From positions 12,697,858 through 12,761,857 of the forward strand of contig NC_045144.1 in NCBI RefSeq assembly GCF_008831285.2: a stretch of DNA of 64,000 nucleotides, given 5' to 3'. The notes under the pieces were generated by a model, which made no database searches, was not told the DNA's origin, and was given only the letters and a program-made list of their open reading frames with translations. This document shows, in pieces, positions 38,335-49,950 of the stretch (position 1 is the stretch's first letter; each line of letters begins with the position of its first letter). Both the position numbers and the translations under genes were made by a program. Origin of the DNA: Nymphaea colorata. Lineage: Eukaryota > Streptophyta > Magnoliopsida > Nymphaeales > Nymphaeaceae.

Positions 38335-38985
38335 GATCGGAAAACGCTACAAATTGATTCTTCCCGCCGAACGGATCATCTGAACGAATTTTTCGGTGAG
38401 TGAAACTTTGCAGACGGCCAAAAACCCCACATACAGGCACGTTATCCAGATCTCTCATGCATGATCATATGATTCGGATTTTGGCACCCCCCTTTCAATT
38501 TCCCCGTCCATTATCCATTTTCTGTTTTGTATTGTTGAGTTTGGTACGGAATTAGGTTATCTTTCAAACCGATTTGCTCCCTTCCGTTCGCGGGACGGTA
38601 TGTTCTTCCCTCATCCGTCGGATTCTTTAAGATCTTTTTGTTTGACGCAAACAACGTACTCGGCGTCATCGGATGTGAAGAAGAAGAGGAAACAGCAAAG
38701 AGGAAACGCTGCAACCTCGACACTTTCCACCGAGTGGATCATCGGAACCATTTTCGGAGAGTTATTTTTTTGAGACGAACAAAGAACCCCACTGACGGAC
38801 ACCGCATCCTGATCTCTCATGGATGATAATATGATTTGGATTTTTGCCGCCCCTTCTAAATCTCTCCTTCCTTAGCCATTTTTCAATAGCTGTGTAACCT
38901 GTGTTGTTTAGTTGGTTATCGAATTAGGTTATCTCCCAATTCGAACCATTGGGTGGTTGCTGCCTGCCGTTCGCGAGATGGTATC
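38335..38985. repeat. Tandem duplication (about 365 bp) at the FYVE-ankyrin gene 5' end
   Basis: Unit 1 (about 38335-38610) and unit 2 (about 38697-38985) share many phrases in order: gaaacgctac/gcaa, ggatcatc, tctctcatgNatgat, gaattaggttatct, ccgttcgcg. The offset grows from 362 to 372 bases, so small indels have built up. The units are perhaps 75-80 percent alike by eye. Both sit just upstream of the coding start at 39398, covering the likely promoter and first untranslated exon. Confidence 0.8.
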
Positions 38986-39308
38986 TTATGCCAGAGAGAG
39001 AGAGCGACAGAGCCCCTCCTAGACTTTTGGAGTTGATCGTGGGGTGGCTTTTGCCGTTGATCTTGGGTGGGTGGTTTTCCTTTTTTTTTTTTGTTTAGTT
39101 TTTTTTTTTTTTTTGAATTGTGGGAAGAAGGTACTGATCAATTAATTTGAGAGTAACGTGGGCCAGATGTTGAACTGGCAATGAATTTCAGACTAAAAGG
39201 AGTTCTATTTTCTCGCACATTAATGCAGTAGCAAGAAAGTGTTGAATCCCATCGTTCAAGTGGATTTTTTCCTCTTATGCGCTTTCATGTTTTTCTGTTA
39301 CCTTGCAG
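38396..39308 (+). other. Probable 5' UTR intron of the FYVE-ankyrin gene
   Basis: A strong donor, ttcg/gtgagtg, sits at 38396 in the first duplicate unit. A T-rich acceptor, tgttaccttgcag, ends at 39308, leaving an untranslated exon of about 89 bases before the ATG at 39398. In the second duplicate unit the donor reads ggagag, so its GT is lost. Transcript evidence would be needed to confirm this; I infer it from splice motifs only. Confidence 0.5.
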
Positions 39309-39397
39309 AATCCACTTCAATGGGAGCTCTTTTTGCATCCTGAACGAGGGAAATAAAGGACATAGCGCACCTGCACAATTTAATAGAAAGAACGAGG

Positions 39398-42300
39398 ATG
39401 GCGGAACCTCCACGTTTTCAAGAGGCCTCACGTTGTAATGTTTGCCAATGCAGCTTCAATACTTTCAGGCGCAGGGTAGGTCCTGTGGATCTCCCATTTT
39501 TTCCTTCTTAACGTTTGTCGATTTTACTTCAACGTGACAAACATATGAAAAGGAACTTGCTGAACCGCTGCTTAATTATGGAAGCCTATGGATCAGACAC
39601 GCGTCTGTGTTCACGTGATGTTTACTTAGGAACAAATATCTCTAGAGCATCCATGGACTTTCTGATGTGCGCACATTGCTTCCTGAATTTCATATCTGGT
39701 CCTGACTTTTCTTGCATTCCTATTGCCTACAGTACTCCATTACCTCATGGCAATCTGTGCAGTTAAATACCTGAACGAACTCTTGGGTTCCAGTTTTGTC
39801 TCCGTGACGTGCATAAGTTTGTTCACAATGAAAACTCCACACGGGGATTTCTTTTGATAGATGGAATGTAACGAACGTTGGTTTTCCTCATGCAGCATCA
39901 TTGTCGATGTTGTGGTAGGACCCTATGTAATGAACATTCATCAAATCAAATGGTGAGTTTTTATTCTCAGCATTGTCTAATTTTTTCCTTTTACATGTTC
40001 ACGGTAAAAATTTCAGCAGACTTTGCTAAAGTTTTTGAAATGACCTTAATGTAGGCACTGCCACAATTCGGAATAAATTACAATGTCCGGGTTTGCTACG
40101 ATTGCTTCAACAACTCCACGTGGTAATAGGTCTGATTCCTCTAATATATTTGTCAGACTCGCACATGATCATTAAAGCTATTTTTTGTATGATTTCAGAT
40201 AAATAAAGTTTTTTGGGAATTTAAATTGCTCAATTTCCAGAAGATGAATCCATCACATTTTTGAAATCGTAATTGCTTAGTTGCATGTGCTGTTTTGCGT
40301 ATGAGTTTATACTGTGTAATATGTCAAATGCTGAACCTTGACAAACTGATCTCATGATTTCACCATCATTGTCTTCTTGCGTTAAAGTTTTCTGATGTTT
40401 AGATTGGGATGCATTTTTTTTTTTATATTAGGTGTTGAGATGAACATTATTTGTCCAGCTGACTTCTTCAATGCCTCAAAATACTTGAGTGGCCCAGGCC
40501 CCAGGGTATTTGGTGACAAAGTGCTTCTAGAGATGTGTCTTCTTCTTAGAAATATCTTGCATGCTACTCCCTGTCAATATTATGTAACAACCATCAATAC
40601 TACTCCACTTGCGGTCGTCTTAATAAATAAAGAATGATATGATGCTGATATGCAAAGAAAGAGGACATAACTTCAACTAACTTTTGAAACTATGCACGAG
40701 GGCCTTGTTTTAAGCCATATAAAACCTTCCTTAGCTTGCATATTTTATCACACTCCTAAGTCCTAATCCTCAAATCCTGGAGGTTGCTGCATATATACTA
40801 TTTCAGAGAGATTCCCATATAGGAGTGCATTCTTTACATTCAAGTGGCATAGTGTCCATTCATAATGCATGACCACTCACTAAGATAACCAACCGAATAA
40901 TATAAGTCTAGCAACAAGCATAAATGTCTCACATAAGTCCTTTCTGCGTGTAACCTTTGGCCACTAGCTTTGCCTTATATGACTTTATGAAATCATCTAA
41001 ATTATACTTGATATTGAAGACCTATTTACAACTAACAATATTATCACCTCTTTCTGGTAGCTTATTTTTGTTGAGGTTTTGATAATGCTTGATGATGATT
41101 TAGTTGGATGAAAGTTGTAGATAGAGTAGAGATAAATTGTCTCATATGGTTGCTAAGTCTAGCATCCATTATAACTTTGGAAATAGGACATAAAGTGCAT
41201 TGTCTTTTACCTTTCTTCAAAGCAATGGGTCTATCATCATCAATATCCGGAGCTTTAGTATTCACCTGTTCTTTTGGAGTCACATCTTGAATTACTGTGT
41301 TTTTAGAAGTTTAGAATCACTTGCTCTTGGTGAAGGAGGAAGGGTGGAGACTTGTTCACTTCGTGGTTTTTGAGCATAAATAAGCAGTGGATCGTGGAAG
41401 CAAGGAGGATTGGACTTTTGAGAATTTTGGGAGGAAATTGGAACAAGTGAACTAGACTCGTTTAGCCTTACAAAGGGATAGACTCTAAAGTCTGGAGGAA
41501 GTTGTGGTATAAGGAGAGGCATATCATCACCTTGGTCAATTTGTGGCCTTGACATAGAAGTCAAAACTAATACGGGAGACTCAAAGAAAGTTATGTCCAC
41601 ACGTATTCTTTTCTAGAGAAAGGATCATAACATCTGTAACCTTTTTGATTCTTTGGGTATCCAAGGAAAACACATTGACTTGTGCTTGAAGTTTATCACA
41701 GTTAGGGCCCAATTTTGCATACAAACATACACATCTAAAAACTTTAGGAGAAATATGGAAAAAGGGTGAATTAGGAAAAATTATTTGGGGTGGAATTTGT
41801 CATCTGACTCCCTATAGTTAACTAGACAACAGATCCTAAGACAGAGATCCTCCTAGTATAAAGTGGGTGTATTGGATTGTATTATTGCCCATGTTGTAAA
41901 AGGCATAGCGTAACGCGTATTTGTCGGGGCGATCTATATGTCGAATTGTAATGTATCACAAACGTAGCGTAGCGTATTGTAAAATTAATAAAAAATAGGA
42001 AAAAATTCATAAAAAACCGAAAAATAAACAAAAAATCAGAAAAAATCAAGAAAAGACTATTTATATAAAAAATCATCATACATAAAGAACATTCATGTAT
42101 ATCAACAACACATTTAAAAATAAGAAATCAGAGATTCAAAATAACATAATAAGCATCTATCACAATTCTAAACCTGAAAATGTTATAGAATCTTTAGAAA
42201 TTTGGAATCTTAGGACGTAGATTACATCACAATTCATAAGTTCAAAACATATAGTTATCATCTTTCATGATTCAACGATAATCCTCGTCATTTGCCTCAT

Positions 42301-45300
42301 CATCTTCATTTTCTTCATTAATTGCTTCTATCCCTTTTGTTGGAATGTGACCAACATTCCAGCGCTCTCCAAGCTTCCCACCATTCCCACTACAAGAAAG
42401 CTTCTTCACCAGCTACTAGGCTCTCCCAAATCGATGATTTTTTAATGATTTTTTATGAAAATGAGCAAAATCTCTCCCTTCCACGTCTCTTAGAGTCTTT
42501 AGAAATAAGGAGAGCATGGAGCCTTTAAAACATAATGCTAAAAAGGATCGTCAGGCCTCTTTTTTGCGTTTTTCCCGTATCATATGATACGACACCCGTA
42601 CGACACAGGCGATACGCTTATGATACACGAGCATGTCGTGTATCGTAAGTGTACCGTATAGATTTTCTAAACCTGTGCGGTACGTATCATATGATACACG
42701 TGCGTATCGTACGTCATAGATAAGATTGATTATTATGGTCCGGGCAACTCAACTAAGTGATTGTGTTTTCTTTTAGCTGCATCATTTTGCTGAAATGTAT
42801 GCACACAAATAGTTTGAGGTTGGATTCTATACTAAAAACTCATTATTGAATCCTATTTGAATTCAAGAGCATTATCAGTGCAAACAACGTTAATAGAAAC
42901 TAATCAAGCCGAGTCTTTATTTTAATAACAAATGATTCAAGAATACATGGAGCTTCATATCTCTTGTTCAGTAGATGTACCGATGGCAATCTTGAACAAT
43001 CATTAAGTAATACTCACAATTTGATTGGCTAGGAACATGATTTGGCTCTCATATGTCAACATGAAGGGGGTCAAAAGACTCAAAACTAGAACAACCGTAA
43101 TTGGGAGAAAGGAGCTTTGATGATGCTTGCCGAGTTGGCATGCTTCCAACTAAGTCACCAGGCTCTTATATTTTACTGCCGCACCCGAGTCGCATCGAGT
43201 CGGGTGTGCACCGGACATGGGTGTGGCTCCGACTCACACCCGAGCCCAGTTAGAATGTCATATTACTAAATTACTTATATAATATATGTTGTTTTGATAT
43301 TTTCCTATGCAATACAATTATTCAAGTATATTATATACATTAATAACCAAATTGTAACAATAATATATACATGCTTATTCTGTTATATATATAATAAATT
43401 AAAAATAATAATAATAATAAAATACCCTTGCCGCACCGCCGCACCTAAATTTTTTGGGATGTGCTGCTCTGGCACCTGCACCTGCACCCGCACCGGCACC
43501 GGCACCGGCACCCCGCACTCAGGTGACATAGGCTTCCAACTGAATGGACATAGATGAAAAAACTTAAAGGATGTTTCTACAAAGTTTTTTGGCAAAGATA
43601 GATGACCCAATCAAAGATGTCTTTGTAAAGGAGAGGGAAATGACTCTAAGGTAGAATGGCAACCCCCATTGGTTACTCTGCATAGTATAATACCTTCTTC
43701 ACAGCCTCCAGCAGTCTTCTTTATATTAGTAAGTCCTGGAAACCACAATGCTTAGGGTCAAATATCACTCTATAGTTTAGAATTTAGATCCTTCACAATA
43801 CAAGTAACAGATAATAAGTTTTAAGGAAATGATGGAGCATGTAACAAATTAGAGAGCCATATAGTAGAAGAAATCGAAACCTCTCCTCTACCCACTATAA
43901 GGGAGAGAGAAACTATCATCAGCTAAAGCAACGTTGTATGAATAGAAGTGGCCTGACTGAATAATCCATTTACAACCTTGATCATACAGATGATCATCTG
44001 CAGAACATCCAACATTTGTGAGTAGCTGTATATGCTTCTGGAATAGATGATTGGTGAGATACTAGTTTTGCATATTCCGCATGAGATAGAGTAATGGAAT
44101 TCTTAGTAGGTCCTGATGATATCTCTGCCACAGGTATAACAGCAGCCTGGGCAACAACTTTACATGGAGTAGCTGGGTAGATGTGCGCCAGTCACATTTG
44201 TCCCAACATATATCTTTTAGATGTCCAGATTTTCTACAATACGTGCATTGAAATTCACTTCTACTTCCCATACCTTTCTCTCAACCTCTTTCATTTGATA
44301 CTCTGGAAAGTACTACGTCCATGTCCAGACAAGACAACTAGTGCAGTAGAATGCGATTCCCTCTCAGGTTGAAGCAGAATAATAGGAAGATATGTCATCC
44401 GATTGTAAGCTCAACCAAGCTAGGACATCAGAACCTATATTCATCTATACTTTAGCCACTGAATAATATGGGGATAAGCCAGTAGGAACCTAGCCACCAA
44501 TATTGGTTTTTGATGGGTCTTCTGTTTAGTTCAACATAGGCATTTGTGTACATTTAGTCTCTCAAGTCTCGAATACTGATCTTACAAAAGCATAGTACTG
44601 TGCCAAAGTTGGATCTCATTGCTGCAATTGATATATCTCTTGTTCCAACAGTAGGATGCAGATCACCTTAGTGGTATGAGAATATGTATCATAATGATTG
44701 TCCCACATTTGTTTCACAGTAGAATGATACACAAGCCCATCCACAATAAGCCTGGGCATCGGGCCTGCCCGGGTCACATTTTCCCGGGCCCGAGTCGGGC
44801 TGGGTACCGGGTGCTCGGCGGCGGCCCGGCCCAGGGCCCAGGCTTAATCCAGAACCAGAGGCTTGCACACTATTAATAATCCATGACATGGCAATATCAT
44901 TGTCTTCCTCTCAAGTAGCATACTTTCTTGTCTTTTCTGCGGGTTTAACTTCTAATAGAATTTGATTTTCTGCAATGACCAGATACAGACATCATAAATA
45001 TACGAGATTTGTCTCATCAAGCTTGATAAAAGGTCCATATGAGATGGGTTTGCAAATGCCTATATTCATCAGGCGTTTCCACCTTCTTATCTACATCCTT
45101 TCCTTTTGTTTCACCCATAGAAAAGTTCACAAAATACTGCTGGAAAAATAGGATTCAATTCTGCAAACAGCCAGTTGATGTGGCTTTCACATCAAGTTCA
45201 CTGCTAAACACAACTAGAATCTCATACGAGAAAGCATACTATATGTAGATCTATACATAATCTGCTCCAACCTCTTCTGAGCAAGTCTGCAGCAACCAAT

Positions 45301-48300
45301 TCAGCAACATAAACAAGTCCCTGGCAATCAGATTGAAACATCTAACTGTCCATGGAATAAAAAATACAGCCACACAACTTCACATTTTATTTGGATAACT
45401 CCATGATATGCAGATATAAATAACTTGGAACTATCACTACAACATCCAAAAAAATTTCTAACTGTACAACTTTATGTTTGATCTGAAACTACCTGATATT
45501 CAGATCTGAATGGACCTAGATTCAGCAACACAACACCCATAAGTAAACATCACCAGCAACAGAAACAACAGGTTTTTTTTTTTTCTCCATGAATTTGATC
45601 AGCCACAGCAGTGACCAACTTTACTTCTTCTCACTAATCGGAATCATATTGAGGTTCATGCCCGATAGCGATACCCTCTCCATGTCAACATTGCTCTTAA
45701 CTTTCTTTACTCCATTTGACATTTGTAAATAGCCTTAATCATGAGTGATCATGAGAAGAGGCTCTGTTGTCCTATCTTTGCAGCAGAGACCAGATTTCAA
45801 TTCGCCAAATCTTTGGACAAGTCAGATGATATTAGCAGGTAAAAATGATCAAGAAGAAGATACAATAGACAGAGAATGGTCTTTATGATTGACACAATCA
45901 GACCAAGGTCAAAGATGACATCAGAAAGCCTAAGATTGAGCTGCTTTGATACATGATACCATTTAGAAAAGATTCAATAAAGCCGTACTTCTTGACATTA
46001 GTTGGAAAATACAAAGTGGTCCACTTTCTTCAAGAAAATAATAAAGCTAATCTTAATAAAATAAAATCTCTCTCAACTACCTCAAACTAAAACATATTTT
46101 GTCAACTTATATATTTGTTCACTTTTTCCAAGTAAGAAAGTTGAATGATTGTGGTTTTCCATACCTAGTTTGAGCAAAAAACTGTATGATGAAGAAGGTT
46201 TGGAGTTTGGGTTCATGTATTAAATGAACAAAGTGAATTCAAATACTTCATTATGCAACTTCCTAATAGACAACTAATTTAAGGTAAAATGAAGGTCACA
46301 TTGAATCATAATCACATAATTTATAGTGGTGTGAAGGAAGAAAGACTTTGGCAAGATACACAGATCTGGAACTGTTACTATGAGATAACCGTTCAAGACT
46401 CAAGAACCTAAGTTACACTGAGCAGATGCGGCAAGTCGTGTGCTACTGACTGCACCCACTTTTTTCTCTTATTTTTTTTCTCCCATCTTTTCTCTCTTCT
46501 CTTTCTCTTGCCCCTTTTCCCCTCTTATTTCTCCCTCTTTTCCTTTTCCCCCCTTCCTCTGTCTCTCTGTCTCTTTCTCTTAGTGAAGAGAGTCCTTTTC
46601 AAAGGACAAGAAACTGACCTCCTCTTTAAGGGACATCAAGTTTTATTGGTCTACATTTTATATTTTTTTAATTAAGGTTACAAGCCTGGTTGCCTTTTTT
46701 TTAAGGACAACTAAGATGGTTGACTGTCCTTCTTTAAGGAGGACGACCGGGCCTCTCATCCTTTTATTATTTTATTTTAAAAAAAATTTGAATGAGGTTA
46801 AAGTAACTTTCATAAAAAATTTTAAAATGTAAACACATAAAAGCAATAAAGCTTTAATTACTTATATAACAGGTCATATAGATATATATGCTCTTCGCTG
46901 CACTTACACCCAAATATTTTTTTTAATTTGCCACACCGGCACCTACACCTGCACTCCGCACCCATGACAACTCAAGAATTGATGACAAAATTGAAAGCAC
47001 ATAAGAAACAAATTCATGTGAATTTGAAGAAGTATGAAAATGGATAATCTAGAGTGAAAACCGAGGCCAACTAGATGAAAACCAATAAAACAAGGTAAGA
47101 GAATAAATCAATCTGGTGGAAAAGAAGAAAATAAGTTTGGGAGAGATGAGAACAGGATGCAAAATCTCAAGACACTGATGAATCCAAGTGATTGAGACAC
47201 TCTTATGCGGTTATATCTATGTTAAATTTGGTTTCATATTTAACAAGAAGAGGGATGTCAAATTTTCCTACATGTACACAAATCTCCACTTCGGGAATGC
47301 TACAGTTGGCTACTCTGCTTTCCTTTTTATAATGGAGACATTAAATTTACATGAAGGCCCTTTCGATCCTTTTGATAATGGCAATCTCGGGCTGGATAGA
47401 GGCCCACCAGTTAGTGGTTAATTAGTATAAGTAGTTACATAGAATTTGGGGTGGGAAGCCAATCAAGTGGCTTGTCCTTCTAGATTTTGTGCTCAGGGAG
47501 TATTTCTCATCCTGCCAATAAGTGTGCAACACAATTCCTTTCTTTATTTATGAACTACAAGGAATTTTTTCATAGCTAATTAACTTATCAATGAGCTGTG
47601 AATTCATCAACCATGAAGGAGTACTAACCCTTCAAACAGGTTGGAGCAACTGCAGGGAAGCATAATTGCTGCTACATGAGACACATGAAGCCTGAGGAGT
47701 CAGGAAACCTGGTCCTTAGCTGTTAGTACATGAGACAGCCGATGGGATTAGGAAACATAAAATATAATAAATAGTAACCAGTTTGTAGATTCAAGACTGA
47801 ATAGCTGTATCTGAATTTCAGTAATCTCATTTCTCAGCATGAACTTTTCAAGTACTTGGTGCCTCAATTTTTCAGATCAAGCTAATTTCTCAACTCCTTT
47901 CAAAACCATAGTTTGTTTCACGAGACAATGATAGGCTAGTTTTGTCCTTCCCATGAGTTTAGGTCTGAGAAGGCCCAATCAAGCCATTCAACAGAAGTTG
48001 ATGATACTGCGTCAAGTGCAATTAAAGATTTAAATATCCATGACAATGATTCTGTGCCATCCGAAGCAACAATTACACTGCCGTCTCCATCCTTTCCAGA
48101 CTGCAAATGTGGGATGCCACTTTGCATATGTGAAGTTTCACTCCCTGATACAGTGCCAGTGCAGGTGTGTACAGTTTGGTGCATTTTCCTGACATGTGTT
48201 GTTTTCATTACTCAAAGAAAACTTTCTTCCTCAGGAATATCCGGGCACTGATCCTGCAGCTCAGCTTGCTATGAGACCAAAGAAACCCATATCTACAAAG

Positions 48301-49843
48301 CGCTCCTCCAATTCTGCTTCAAAGGATGTAACTGTTTCAATTAGCAAGCCAAGGTAACAACTTATCATGGGCTCCACAAGTTGGCAAGAGATTTTTTTTT
48401 GGAAGAGTTTTGTCCACCTTTCTTTTTAGCTTACCATTGTCATTGAAGGAAATTGTGAAGGTTTTGGATGCCAGATGAAAACTGTTTGGATGCCTTTTGC
48501 GATTCTCTTTTGTTGATTTGCCTGCAAATTTGCAGTTTGTTTTTTTCAATTGCGCAATCTGCTAATGGAAACTTGGACAGACCTCGTTATGATTATGAAA
48601 AAGATGGGGAGGTAAGTTCGTCTTATTTTCCTTTTATCATTATGCTCGTTTATAAGGTGCATGTTCAGTCAAACCATCTGATGTACCTAACATTAAAAGT
48701 TATCAGGCGATTTTACTTAATTTATCTTACTGGGAAGCATGTAACCATGAAAGGAAAATTGTATCTTTGTGTTTATTCAATGATTCATTGGTCTTTGTTT
48801 CCATGTATTTCTTCTTTTTTTTTTTGTCAGGGTCTGAGAGAAGCAATAAAGAGCAATGATATCACCGCTGTGAAATATCTTTTGGATGAGGTATTGCTAC
48901 ATCTTTGGGAAATCATAATTGAGATTTTGAAATCGTCAAAAATAAATTCTTGCATAGAACTATGTTACCTACATGGCCTCTATACAAGCAAATAATGCAT
49001 CTTCTAGCATACATGAAGCTGCAGATATGCTGTTTCATGCACATTCTGTTGTTCGACCTGCTGTGCTATGTCACATGGTTGTGATACATATTGCTACTGA
49101 CTTATATTATTTGGATGAGCCTAAAGAGTAGCTGCATCCCTGTCGACATGTCAGGAGCAAGTACAGATATGGGAGAGAGCAAAACCTAACTAACATGAAC
49201 ACCTTGTTTAAGTGGAGGTACCCATGTCAAGGTGCCTTGACATGGGTGTGACCCAAGACATGGCTGGGACATGGAGTTGACCGTGTTGGGTTTGGTCTCT
49301 GTCCAGTTTTTAGAAATTTTTTTTTAATGTACATACCTATGCAAGGGCATGAAAGGGACTCTTCCATGCTTATCTGCATTTTGCCTTTTTGACTTTATTT
49401 ATTTCTATTCCTTATTGTTGTGTGTATATATATATATGACTGTGTCCTCGACCCATGTTTTTTTGAAACACTTGTTCTCATACCCATGTGATATGCGTCA
49501 AAACTATGTTGGCTGCACTTGTCGCACAATTTATGCCTTTTTTGTCCAATTTTGGACTCAAAACAATTGTGATCACGTCTGATCTGCCTTTTTTAAAATC
49601 TTTTAAAAGCTTCTTGGTATTTGTTCCTTTTCTTGTTAACCTTTTCACTTATATACACATTGTCATTTCCCTGTATCCAAGTTTCTTGAAATTGCTACAC
49701 ATCTGGATCTGTGTTTTCATGCTTGCACCCACTCCTTTGCCTGCATCTATGTGCCCGTTTATGTCACATAGGTATGGGTACGGGTAGAAACCATTTTCAA
49801 AAAAATTGGGTGCGGAGGTACAACTGTACACACACACACACAC

Positions 49844-49884
<41 letters not shown>

Positions 49885-49906
49885 CAAATAGAATAACATA
49901 TTCACA

Positions 49907-49950
<44 letters not shown>

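Larger units (their letters stand above)
40660..45962 (-). mobile_element. Ty1/copia element in intron 3, antisense to the gene, 3' truncated
   Basis: Read leftward from the primer-binding site at 45961-45951 (tggtatcatgt): a gag with zinc knuckle CTYCRKSGHLKDIC (about 44245-44200), a protease-region remnant (WIIQSG, about 44000), the pre-integrase block ACQLGKHHQSSF (43140), integrase (HTFQQNDAAKRKHNH, 42770), the linker KCVFLGYPKNQKGYRCYDP (41680), a Pro-rich spacer, RPIALKKGKRQC (41200), and RT (FNIKYNLDDFIKSYKAKLVA, 41000; VYMQQPPGF; CKLRKVLYGLKQ, 40720). The rest of RT, RNase H and the 3' LTR are missing. Many frameshifts are present. Part of a 5' LTR probably lies beyond 45962. It is inactive and lies antisense to the host gene. 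Confidence 0.85.
40123..47962 (+). other. Intron 3 (7,840 bp) of the FYVE-ankyrin gene
   Basis: The donor is tg/gtaatagg and the acceptor gagtttag/gtct. Phase 2 on both sides rebuilds a Trp codon. It contains a minus-strand copia element (about 40660-45962 plus LTR sequence), two younger insertions inside it, and a 100-bp GC-rich hairpin. From 46400 to 47950 it holds pyrimidine-rich filler (46450-46580) and no recognised element. Confidence 0.85.

Noticed and set aside
49649-49939. Minus-strand frame encoding Cys-Val and Tyr-Ile repeats
   Set aside because: It is a translation of the CA/TA microsatellite.
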